Shown here piece by piece: positions 53,268 through 61,397 of a DNA stretch of 64,000 bases. The DNA comes from Psychrilyobacter piezotolerans (lineage in GTDB: Bacteria > Fusobacteriota > Fusobacteriia > Fusobacteriales > Fusobacteriaceae): the NCBI RefSeq assembly GCF_003391055.1, contig NZ_QUAJ01000002.1:124001-188000 (forward strand). The letters run 5' to 3'. The position numbers were made by a program, and so were the translations under genes. Within the stretch, counting starts at the first letter, position 1. Every line of letters begins with the position of its first letter. Under the pieces are notes generated by a model. The model worked only from the letters and a program-made list of their open reading frames with translations, did no database searches and was not told where the DNA came from.

Positions 53268-53583
53268 CTATATATTTTTTCTATCAAAACCTTCTTCATA
53301 TAGTTTAGTATATATATTTAAAAAATTATCTGCCCGATAATATTTACTATTTCGTAGCCTCTCTCTCCCAATAATTTTAATCTAGGTTCATTGTTATAAA
53401 GAGATATAATCTCTGCAGCCATTGCTGTATAAGATGTGGGAGGAACCCTATCTCTTTATGAGCAGTCAACACACCTTTGCAATCGCCTACATCTGTAGCT
53501 ATAATAGGTATCTTGGCTGACATAGCTTCTAATACTGGTAGAAGCTGCCCCTCTGCTATTATACAAATCACCTTTTTTTTCAT
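53268..53583 (-). pseudogene. pelF: Remnant of PelF-type glycosyltransferase (C-terminal end, frameshifted)
   Basis: Only the end of a GT4-like glycosyltransferase survives, in three frames. The first frame reads EGQLLPVLEAMSAKIPIIATDVGDC after 53583. The next continues as VPPTSYTAMAAEIISLYNNEP with LKLLGERGYEIV. The third gives ADNFLNIYTKLYEEGFDRK up to the stop near 53268. These join in the usual order of PelF (UDP-glucose-dependent synthase of the Pel polysaccharide) after two frameshifts. About 400 N-terminal residues are missing. The position directly after pelE fits the pel gene order. Confidence 0.7.
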
Positions 53584-53587
53584 GATT

Positions 53588-54529
53588 TTACCTCTCTATT
53601 CCACATATTTTAAATATATTTTCTAACACCTCAGAGTTATCAATATCCCTTTTTAGGCACTCATAATATATTTTTTTTAATCCTTCTAAGTTATCACTCT
53701 CATAGTAAACTTTTGCCATAATTTCGTATATTCTAGAATTGTTTATATATTTTTCTAAAAGTTTTTCCCCTCTTTTTTCTGCCTCCGAATAATTTTTTAA
53801 AGTTATATACATACCTAAAATTTTTATATGGTCTTCTAACTCGTCGTCTATTAATATCCGTTCTTCTAAGAGTTTTATATAATCTTCCCTATACACCTTC
53901 AGAATTTCCCCCTCTAATATCCCTACCTCTAAATATTTTCCATAAAAACCAATTAAATTTTGGAAATCTTTCCTTAATTTCGATTTATTATATAACTTTT
54001 TATATTTTTTTAGCTGTTTTTCAAAATTTTCAGATAACTGATTAAATACAACTGCTGAATAATGCACTACCTCTATATCTTTATCTACCAGACCCTTTTT
54101 CAACATTCTTACTCTTATTTTTATATCTCGAGGTTTTAATTTTGTTATAAATTCTTTTTTTTCATCTATTCCTTTAGTATTAGCACCGATTAATTTTAAC
54201 TCCTCCCTTAACTCCACTTCTTTTAAAAATTTTTCTTTATCTAAATATTTTTCAAAATCAAAACCTTCCTCTACTACCTTAAAATCATTTCCCCTAAAAA
54301 AAACTAGATCTATCAGATAGAGAAATATTCCTACAAAGGGAATCGCAACAGTTAATCTATTAGACATAAAAATATCCCTTTTATTATATTGGTTGGGGAA
54401 AAATAAAACCAGTGCTACCAACCCGTGTAGGATTAAAAAATTAGAAAATTTTAAACTTTCCAAATAAAAAGCCATATACGTTATCCTGGCTTCTAATATT
54501 GTCAATAATAATATTGTTAACTTATACAT
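53588..54529 (-). CDS. pelE: PelE-like membrane and TPR protein
   Basis: A 313-residue protein with three to four N-terminal membrane segments (residues 1-85) followed by a helical region with TPR-like repeats up to the C-terminus (for example YEIMAKVYYESDNLEGLKKIYYECLKRD). In Pel loci PelE is a membrane protein with TPRs that works with PelD in the inner-membrane synthase complex. The assignment rests on this architecture and on the PelD and PelF neighbours; sequence conservation in this family is low. The gene itself looks intact. Confidence 0.6.
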   Translation of the reverse strand: MYKLTILLLTILEARITYMAFYLESLKFSNFLILHGLVALVLFFPNQYNKRDIFMSNRLTVAIPFVGIFLYLIDLVFFRGNDFKVVEEGFDFEKYLDKEKFLKEVELREELKLIGANTKGIDEKKEFITKLKPRDIKIRVRMLKKGLVDKDIEVVHYSAVVFNQLSENFEKQLKKYKKLYNKSKLRKDFQNLIGFYGKYLEVGILEGEILKVYREDYIKLLEERILIDDELEDHIKILGMYITLKNYSEAEKRGEKLLEKYINNSRIYEIMAKVYYESDNLEGLKKIYYECLKRDIDNSEVLENIFKICGIER

Positions 54530-54627
54530 TCCATCACCTACTTTAATATAATTGATATCTTATTTTTTAAACAAAGGGTACTAACTCCATCATAGACTAT
54601 CAACCAAATATTAATCCTATTAAATAT

Positions 54628-55845
54628 TTAATCTTCATAATATTCCTCCAAAATACCTATATTTTCTTCCAACATCTTAGATTTCAATAAATTTCCACGC
54701 TCTAAAGGGGTAGCAGGAAATATAGTACAAAGGATTTTTTCTTTTTCATAATAACCTGCTATATCCCCACTTCTTGCCACTAATCTTATTTTTTTCAGAT
54801 CCTCCACCAACATCCTAAATCTAATCGAAACATGAGAAAGTTCAAACATCTCTGTTCTTTTTTTCTCCTCTTTCATTCTATTTTCAAAGAATTTTTCACG
54901 CATAATCTTAGTTCCCTTATAATAAATCTCATCTTCTATTTTTTCAGTATAAGATATTGCATTGGAGATCGATTTAGTAGTCCAAGATACCAACATTTCA
55001 AAGATTTTTTCTGTATAAATAGTATAGGTTTCATAGGATAGCCTCTCTATATTCAATATTGCTATTACCTCTCCCTTATTTAAAATAGGTGCGTAGAATA
55101 CTGGAATTTTCAAATTTTCCCCATCTCTCTTACCATACTTTTTATCCTTTATCACCCTACTAAATTCTGGATACTCGGATATTTCTATAGAGCTGGGTAA
55201 TTTTCTGTTTTCTCCTACAGCCTCCTTGAGCCTCATATATTTTTTTGAACTATCAACAGTGTATAAGGAAATCACCTCTGCATTTATATACGTTCTAAAA
55301 ACCCCTATTAAATTAGTGATTATCTCCTCAGGATCTAAGATATCCAAGGTATTGGCGATATTGTAAAGAGTTATTACACTTTCTTCAGATTTAATGATAT
55401 GACCTTTCATACGATTATTTATGTACATTAATTTATTATTATTTTCATACAAACTCTTATAATTTTTATGTAATAGTGATATTTCCTCACTCAATTCACC
55501 TAATTTTTCTTTTTGATTATCTTTTATTCTTCCTAGAATAAAGGATATAATATAAAACATTAGGATAAATTTATAGTATTTAAAATCATAAAAAAATACT
55601 ACAATATTGTGCCCTAACTCTAGATAACTGTAGATATACACAAATGCAGCCATTGTTGCACTTATAATCCCTAAATACATTCCATATCTATACGCCATTA
55701 TTCCAGTCAAAATAAATAGTGGATGAATATTCAAATTTAGAAATTCTTCTCCCTTTCCCGTTAAGTTTTTAAATAAAAAAAATATTAAAATATAGTAAAA
55801 AATATTTTCTAGGAAAAATCTAATATTCTGCCTTCTTTTATCCAT
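54628..55845 (-). CDS. pelD: PelD-like c-di-GMP receptor (membrane, GAF, degenerate GGDEF)
   Basis: A 405-residue protein with four N-terminal membrane segments (about 10-110), a coiled-coil linker (about 115-150), a GAF domain (about 155-290) and a C-terminal domain resembling a degenerate GGDEF (about 320-400) without the GGDEF signature. ARSGDIAGYY near residue 370 supplies an RxxD, the motif by which PelD of Pseudomonas binds c-di-GMP. ATG 55845 is preferred because AAGGAGG lies 7 bp upstream; ATG 55851 touches it. The gene is intact although pelF and pelA beside it are broken. Confidence 0.65.
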   Translation of the reverse strand: MDKRRQNIRFFLENIFYYILIFFLFKNLTGKGEEFLNLNIHPLFILTGIMAYRYGMYLGIISATMAAFVYIYSYLELGHNIVVFFYDFKYYKFILMFYIISFILGRIKDNQKEKLGELSEEISLLHKNYKSLYENNNKLMYINNRMKGHIIKSEESVITLYNIANTLDILDPEEIITNLIGVFRTYINAEVISLYTVDSSKKYMRLKEAVGENRKLPSSIEISEYPEFSRVIKDKKYGKRDGENLKIPVFYAPILNKGEVIAILNIERLSYETYTIYTEKIFEMLVSWTTKSISNAISYTEKIEDEIYYKGTKIMREKFFENRMKEEKKRTEMFELSHVSIRFRMLVEDLKKIRLVARSGDIAGYYEKEKILCTIFPATPLERGNLLKSKMLEENIGILEEYYED

Positions 55846-55847
55846 TC

Positions 55848-55991
55848 TCATTCCTCCTTCTCAAAGCTTTTATAGCTATTTATGGCGTTTATTCCACCTC
55901 TGCCTCCAAAACAAATATCTGTTCCATTCTGTGGAATTATAATAAAATCTTCCGGGCTCTCCTTTCTTATCTTTAATATCAATTTTTTCAT
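55848..55991 (-). pseudogene. Remnant of PelA-like GH114 protein
   Basis: A short frame of about 47 codons just upstream of pelD reads KIRKESPEDFIIIPQNG and later GGINAINSYKSFEKEE. This resembles the GH114 polygalactosaminidase region, where NPDFLIIPQNG is followed by an AIDSxGxED-like segment. The N-terminal and C-terminal parts are gone. A ribosome binding site upstream leads into ATG AAA TAG, so it cannot be expressed as a useful protein. The identification is tentative and supported by the pelD-pelE neighbours. Confidence 0.45.
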
Positions 55992-56146
55992 CTATTTCAT
56001 AAAAACTCTCCTTTCTTTCTTTGTTCATTGATTAGTTAATATCTTCAAAAAAAACATCGATTTTCCTTTTATTTTATATTTTTTATAGGATTTTTTTACT
56101 TATTTTAAATTATGTAGATATAGTTTTATTTTTAGGAGGATATAAT

Positions 56147-56256
56147 ATGAAAAAACTAATTTTTCTTTCAATTTTAGTATCTCAACTAACGTTTTCTTAA
56201 AAAAAAATGGTTTTTATGCCAAGGGAGTAGCAGGAATCACATATAGGTGGTAAAAA
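56147..56256 (+). pseudogene. Remnant of an exported protein start
   Basis: TAGGAGGATATAAT precedes an ATG and an 18-codon frame encoding a signal peptide (MKKLIFLSILVSQLTFS) that stops at TAA. Beyond a poly-A run the frame resumes as KNGFYAKGVAGITYRW-stop, like the start of an outer membrane beta-barrel protein. It is a truncated, frame-disrupted relic that abuts the inverted-repeat element. Confidence 0.45.
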
Positions 56257-56257
56257 A

Positions 56258-56387
56258 GAGTGTCGAAGTAAACTGTACCCATAGATATCAATGGAACTAA
56301 AAAAAGATGACTCCTGTACAATACAAAAATCATCTCAGCCTAACTATACTTTTTTTTAGTTTCCTTGGGTAAAGTTTACATCGGCTC
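56258..56387. mobile_element. Candidate 130-bp inverted-repeat element (MITE-like)
   Basis: The ends are imperfect inverted repeats: GTCGAAGTAAACTGTACCC on the left and, read from the right end, GCCGATGTAAACTTTACCC. GGAACTAAAAAAAG and GGAAACTAAAAAAAAG lie further inside. No transposase is encoded. The element sits between the exported-protein relic and PBP1A in a decayed region. It could be a solo remnant of a larger insertion sequence. Confidence 0.45.
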
Positions 56388-56405
56388 ATTTTTTTATCCG
56401 TTACC

Positions 56406-58613
56406 TTAAGAATGATCCCCTTCATCTATAATTTTTGAATCTGTCTCTTTTATATCCTTAGCCAGTATCCCTGCATCGATATCTTCCTCTTCTTCACCTG
56501 TAACTTCCTGGTCTTCATCTATAATTTCAGCTTCTATCTCTTTTACATCTTCATCTAGGATCTCTGTATCTTTCCCAAAGAATTTTTTTAGTCTCAGTAA
56601 GTGTCCCCTGGGTTCTTTTTCAGGTTCATCCCCCCTCTTAAAGAGTCCGGTTCTTTTTGATCCCATGGTGGGCTCTCCTGCAAAACCTGTTTTGGAATCT
56701 ATATCCACCAGAACAAGCTCTCCTTTGCTTATATGGTTCTCCATAAACTTAAATTTTCCGGGCTTATAGACATCCTTATCTATCATCTTCTGATAATATT
56801 TTCTCCAGAGTGGAGCAGCCAGAGAACCACCGGTAGAACCGGCCGGCATAGATGAATTATCATCATAACCTACATAGAGAGTAGTTACATATTCAGGTGT
56901 AATACCAGCATACCAGGCTGATCTGAAATCATTTGTAGTTCCCGTTTTCCCCCCTTGTTCTATAGGGTTCCCTTTCCTATCCTTCACTTTAGCAGTTTTC
57001 CCCGAACCATTGGCAACCACACCCTTCATCATGTGTACAAGTAAAGATACATCGGTACTTTTAAAAACCTTCTCCATCTTCACAGGGGTTTCGTAGATTA
57101 TATGTCCCTCTCTATTCAAAATTTTGGTGATGAATACGGGATTTATCTTATATCCTCCGTTGGAAAAAGGTATGTAGGCAGTGGCCAGCTCATAGGGAGA
57201 TGTGGTCATTGTCCCCAGAGCAGCAGTAAGATCCTTTGGAATATCCATATGTGCTCCGGTTTTTTCAACAGTTTCAATTACTTCTTTAATTCCTATTTCT
57301 TTCAGCAGCTTGATGGCTATTATATTTATAGACTTCTCCATTGCCTCAAGAAGGGTTACATCTCCTGTAAAATTCTTACCGTAATTTTGGGGTTCCCATT
57401 TCCCAAACTTAGCCTCCGAGTCTTCCCTCACTGCATTCATAGATATCCCCTTTTCAAGGGCAGTGTAGTAGACAAAAGGTTTAAAGGCAGATCCTGCCTG
57501 TCTTTCAGCCCTTATAGCTCTGTTAAAATTTCCGTCCTTAAAGTTTTTCCCCCCTACTATACTCTTTACATAACCATTGCTGGAATCTATGGTTATGAGA
57601 GCACCCTGAAGCCTGGGATTATTTTTAAAGGGCTGATATTCATTAAAGGTTTCCAGTGCGATTTTCTGCATCTCAAGATCAAGAGATGTATATACTTGAA
57701 GTCCACCTTCGTATACTGTATTTTCATCAAATAACTCAAAGAGCTTTTTTTCTATGATATCGGTAAATTCCGGAGATTTAAGATAATTTCTGCTGCTCTT
57801 CTCCTTTATCACAGAGGTAAAGTCATCTCCTTTAAAGTTTTTAGTAAACTCCTTTTCCCCGATGAACTTATGTTTTACAGCCTGCTCATATTCTTTCTGG
57901 CTTATGAGATCCTGTTTTTTCATCTGCTTTAGCACCAGACGGGATCTTTTCACTGCATTCTCCAGATTTTTTCTGGGATTATAGTAGGATGGTCTGTTTG
58001 GAATTCCTGCCAGCAATGCTGCTTCAGGAAGGTTTAGTTCAGATACCTGCTTCCCAAAGATGGACTCCGATGCTGTTTGGATTCCATAAAACCCGGAACC
58101 AAAATAGATTTCATTGATGTATTTTTCCAAGATCTCATCCTTACTGAATTTTTTTTCGATTTCCAAAGCTATAAGAACTTCCTTTACCTTTCTCATGAGC
58201 TTTTTTTCATTGCTTAGGAATGCATTTTTGGCCAGCTGCTGGGTAATAGTGCTTCCACCCTGGGCAATTCTTCCCTGAGACAGGTTTACCAGAACAGCTT
58301 TTCCCAGCCTTATGGGATCCAGTCCCGGATGTTTGTAAAACCTCTTATCTTCTATAGCCACAAAGGCATCCTTTACATAATCGGGTATTTCATCCATGGT
58401 TACCATCTCCCGCATCTCTCTGGAGATGAGATCCACCACCTTTTCATTGGAATCATAAATTGTAGTGGGCACAGAAGGGTCATAGGATTCTACCAATTCC
58501 TCAACATTAGGAAGACTTTTAAATGCTCCTATCACAAGAACAAGACCCAAAAGAGACATAGCAGCAAATACTGCTACAGCCCCCACAAAAGAAAATTTAA
58601 ATAATTTTTTCAT
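56406..58613 (-). CDS. Penicillin-binding protein 1A (bifunctional)
   Basis: A 735-residue class A PBP that polymerises and crosslinks peptidoglycan. Signal anchor at about 8-30. The GT51 transglycosylase at about 55-225 has FVAIEDKRFYKHPGLDP with its catalytic Glu and QGGSTITQQLAKN. The transpeptidase at about 300-620 has SxxK in GSAFKPF near residue 375, SxN in EKSINI near residue 435 and KTGT in GGKTGTTND near residue 557. The last 80 residues are very acidic and low in complexity (EEEEDIDAG). It lies downstream of gpmI on the same strand. Confidence 0.93.
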   Translation of the reverse strand: MKKLFKFSFVGAVAVFAAMSLLGLVLVIGAFKSLPNVEELVESYDPSVPTTIYDSNEKVVDLISREMREMVTMDEIPDYVKDAFVAIEDKRFYKHPGLDPIRLGKAVLVNLSQGRIAQGGSTITQQLAKNAFLSNEKKLMRKVKEVLIALEIEKKFSKDEILEKYINEIYFGSGFYGIQTASESIFGKQVSELNLPEAALLAGIPNRPSYYNPRKNLENAVKRSRLVLKQMKKQDLISQKEYEQAVKHKFIGEKEFTKNFKGDDFTSVIKEKSSRNYLKSPEFTDIIEKKLFELFDENTVYEGGLQVYTSLDLEMQKIALETFNEYQPFKNNPRLQGALITIDSSNGYVKSIVGGKNFKDGNFNRAIRAERQAGSAFKPFVYYTALEKGISMNAVREDSEAKFGKWEPQNYGKNFTGDVTLLEAMEKSINIIAIKLLKEIGIKEVIETVEKTGAHMDIPKDLTAALGTMTTSPYELATAYIPFSNGGYKINPVFITKILNREGHIIYETPVKMEKVFKSTDVSLLVHMMKGVVANGSGKTAKVKDRKGNPIEQGGKTGTTNDFRSAWYAGITPEYVTTLYVGYDDNSSMPAGSTGGSLAAPLWRKYYQKMIDKDVYKPGKFKFMENHISKGELVLVDIDSKTGFAGEPTMGSKRTGLFKRGDEPEKEPRGHLLRLKKFFGKDTEILDEDVKEIEAEIIDEDQEVTGEEEEDIDAGILAKDIKETDSKIIDEGDHS

Positions 58614-58752
58614 AATTTTTACCTCTTTTTATTAAAATATAGTATCTTTATTGAAATATTGTAATATTGTAATATAAAACAGTATCAAAGTATGATACCA
58701 TTTTTGTTATAAAGAGTCAATTTATGATTCAGCTTTGCAAAAGGAAGGATAT

Positions 58753-58787
58753 AAAAAAGGAGCTAATAAAATATTAACTCCTTTTTT
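58753..58787 (-). terminator. Terminator after gpmI
   Basis: On the minus strand AAAAAGGAGTTAATA pairs with TATTAGCTCCTTTTT (one mismatch), followed by T. Confidence 0.8.
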
Positions 58788-58803
58788 AGTTCCCGGTTGT
58801 CGA

Positions 58804-60330
58804 TTAATTCTTAATTAATATATCTCCTGTCATCTCTTTAGGCACTTCTATTCCTAAAACAGTTAATATTGTAGGAGCAAAATCTGCCAATTTCCCGTCT
58901 TTTACCAGGGCATCCTTATATCTATTGGATACTAAGATAAACGGTACATCATTGGTTGTGTGGGCAGTAAACGGCACATGGGTCTCTGGATCTTCCATCA
59001 GATCTACATTTCCATGATCTGCTGTAACCATAAGTACACCATCTAATTCCAGCATCTTATCTGCAATTTTACCTACACACTCATCCACTACTGCTACAGC
59101 CTTTTTAGCTGCCTCAAAGTTTCCAGTATGTCCTACCATATCAGGGTTAGCAAAATTTAATATGATTACATCATATTTATTCTCTTCTAACGCCTCTAAT
59201 ACACCATCTGTCACCTCATATGCACTCATTTCAGGCTTTAAATCGTAGGTAGCTACCTTAGGAGAAGCTACTAATTTTCTATCCTCGCCATCAAAGGCAA
59301 TTTCCTCCCCTCCATTAAAGAAGAAAGTAACATGGGCATATTTTTCAGTTTCTGCTGTTCTCAATTGGTTCAGGTTATTTTTAGCCAATACCTCACCCAA
59401 TGTATTTACTATTTTATCATCTGTATAGATGATATCTGCATCGATAGTAGCGTCATATTGTCTCATACACAGTACTTCTATCTCTTTATATTCCCTTTGA
59501 AAACCTGTGAACTCCTTATCATTTACAGCTCTTGTGATCTGTCTGGCTCTATCTGGTCTGAAGTTGAAGTTGATAAACACATCTCCATCTTTCAACTGCC
59601 CGTCTACACCTTCTATGACTGTGGGCATTACAAATTCATCATTTATTTTATTTGTATATGAATCTTTAACAGCTGTGATCCCGTCTTTTGCAGTATTTCC
59701 TATTCCATTAGCCATGGCATCGTAGGCTAACTTTGTTCTGTCATAGTTATTATCCCTGTCCATTGCATAGTATCTACCAGCAACAGTTGCTATCTGGCCT
59801 ACACCAATCTCAGATATTTTAGCTTCTAATTCTGCTACATATTTATCCGCTGATTGTGGAGGAGTATCCCTTCCGTCAAGGAATGCATGGATATACACTT
59901 TTTCTACTCCTGATTTTTTAGCCATCTCTAACAATCCATAAATATGAGTTATATGAGAATGAACTCCACCGTCAGATACCAGTCCTCCTAAATGTACTGC
60001 ACTATTGTTTTCTTTGGCATGGCTAAATGCCTTTTTTAATGTTTCTATCTCAAAAAACTCTCCATCTTTGATATCCTTTGATATCTTAACCAGTGGCTGG
60101 TATATTACCCTTCCTGCTCCTAAATTAAGATGTCCTACCTCTGAGTTACCCATTTGACCATCTGGAAGTCCCACAGCTTCTCCTGCTGCCTTGATCCTAG
60201 AATTAGGATAGTCCTTCATCAGCTTGCATATATTTTCCGGGTGCACATCTGCAATTGCATTTTTTTGTTCTTTATGCTCATTTATTCCCCAACCGTCCAA
60301 TATCATCAGCATAACTGGTTTCTTTGCCAT
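58804..60330 (-). CDS. gpmI: 2,3-Bisphosphoglycerate-independent phosphoglycerate mutase
   Basis: Mn-dependent glycolytic mutase. The 508-residue chain has the metal-binding DGWG near residue 12, the phospho-serine in MGNSEVGHLNLGAGR near residue 62, FLDGRDTPP near residue 150, NFANPDMVGHTG near residue 400 and VTADHGN near residue 440. AGGAGA precedes the ATG. It follows tpiA, forming a small glycolytic cluster. Confidence 0.96.
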   Translation of the reverse strand: MAKKPVMLMILDGWGINEHKEQKNAIADVHPENICKLMKDYPNSRIKAAGEAVGLPDGQMGNSEVGHLNLGAGRVIYQPLVKISKDIKDGEFFEIETLKKAFSHAKENNSAVHLGGLVSDGGVHSHITHIYGLLEMAKKSGVEKVYIHAFLDGRDTPPQSADKYVAELEAKISEIGVGQIATVAGRYYAMDRDNNYDRTKLAYDAMANGIGNTAKDGITAVKDSYTNKINDEFVMPTVIEGVDGQLKDGDVFINFNFRPDRARQITRAVNDKEFTGFQREYKEIEVLCMRQYDATIDADIIYTDDKIVNTLGEVLAKNNLNQLRTAETEKYAHVTFFFNGGEEIAFDGEDRKLVASPKVATYDLKPEMSAYEVTDGVLEALEENKYDVIILNFANPDMVGHTGNFEAAKKAVAVVDECVGKIADKMLELDGVLMVTADHGNVDLMEDPETHVPFTAHTTNDVPFILVSNRYKDALVKDGKLADFAPTILTVLGIEVPKEMTGDILIKN

Positions 60331-60366
60331 ATTAAATCATCTCCTATGTTTTATTTTTTTACCTTT

Positions 60367-60403
60367 TAAAAACAAGACACGGAATACTCCGTGTCTTGTT
60401 TTT
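60367..60403. terminator. Bidirectional hairpin between tpiA and gpmI
   Basis: AAAACAAGACACGGA pairs with TCCGTGTCTTGTTTT around ATAC. It could terminate or attenuate tpiA transcription before gpmI. Confidence 0.8.
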
Positions 60404-60427
60404 ATGAAACATCACGTTTCTTATTTA

Positions 60428-61192
60428 CTATTTTCCTGCTGCGATGATACCGTAGAATACTTCTGCATCAAGTGCAGCTCCTCCAACTAATCCACCATCT
60501 ATATTTTTTTGTGCTAATAATTCCTTTGCATTTTCCGGCTTCATAGATCCACCATACTGGATAGTAACTTCTTCAGCTACGTCATTTCCGTATAATTCTA
60601 CCAATACACTTCTTACGAATGCATGAGTTTCCTCTGCCATCTCAGGAGTTGCTGTTACCCCAGTTCCGATAGCCCATACCGGCTCATATGCTACGATTAC
60701 GTTTTTCATATCTTCAACTGATACTCCAGATAATCCACCTTTTAATTGAGTTCCGTTAACTTCATTTGTCTTTCCAGTTTCTCTGTCTTCTAACTGCTCA
60801 CCGATACATAAGATTGGCTTCAATCCTGCTTTTAATGCAGCTAATACTTTTGCATTTACAATTGCATCTGTTTCACCATACATTGCTCTTCTTTCAGAAT
60901 GTCCTAGGATTACATATTCTACTCCCAATTCCTTTAACATAGTTGCAGATATTTCTCCTGTAAATGCTCCAGATTCGTTTGCATTCATATTTTCTGCTGC
61001 AATTGCGATAGGTGTATTTTCAGTAGCTCTTACTGCAGATTCAAGTGCTGTAAATGGAGCTCCTATGATTACTTCTACTCCACCTAAGTTTTCTCTATCT
61101 ATTACTAATTCAGCTAATTTCTTCAATGTTTCAGCTGCTTCTTTATGTGTTTTGTTCATCTTCCAGTTTCCTGCAATTATCGTTTTTCTCAT
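60428..61192 (-). CDS. tpiA: Triosephosphate isomerase
   Basis: Interconverts dihydroxyacetone phosphate and glyceraldehyde 3-phosphate. The 254-residue barrel has GNWKMNKTHKE near residue 8, the catalytic His in ILGHSERR near residue 96, the catalytic Glu in VAYEPVWAIGTG near residue 168 and the phosphate-binding GGS and GGLVGGAAL loops. It is preceded by GGGAGG and by a promoter at 61328-61356. Confidence 0.96.
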   Translation of the reverse strand: MRKTIIAGNWKMNKTHKEAAETLKKLAELVIDRENLGGVEVIIGAPFTALESAVRATENTPIAIAAENMNANESGAFTGEISATMLKELGVEYVILGHSERRAMYGETDAIVNAKVLAALKAGLKPILCIGEQLEDRETGKTNEVNGTQLKGGLSGVSVEDMKNVIVAYEPVWAIGTGVTATPEMAEETHAFVRSVLVELYGNDVAEEVTIQYGGSMKPENAKELLAQKNIDGGLVGGAALDAEVFYGIIAAGK

Positions 61193-61327
61193 TTTATGCC
61201 TCCCAAATATTATTTTACTTTTATCTCTACCCAGGTTTCCTTATCACATTGCAATATTTCTTTCGATTAAAAAGAAATATTAGTAATCGTGAAACTCCAT
61301 CCAAAGGAAGAGTTGTTTTCTTTTAAA

Positions 61328-61356
61328 ATTCTAGCATATAAAATTCCATATTTCAA
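61328..61356 (-). promoter_or_regulatory. Promoter of tpiA
   Basis: Minus strand TTGAAA (61351-61356), 17-bp spacer with a TATGC extension, TAGAAT (61328-61333). The leader to tpiA is about 130 nt. Confidence 0.65.
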
Positions 61357-61397
61357 ACATTAAATAGTACACATTTTAATCACAGATGATTAAGTTA

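Noticed and set aside
57102-57734. Plus-strand frame of 210 codons inside PBP1A
   Set aside because: It is antisense to the transpeptidase domain. It is long only because of codon bias in the real gene and has no ribosome binding site.
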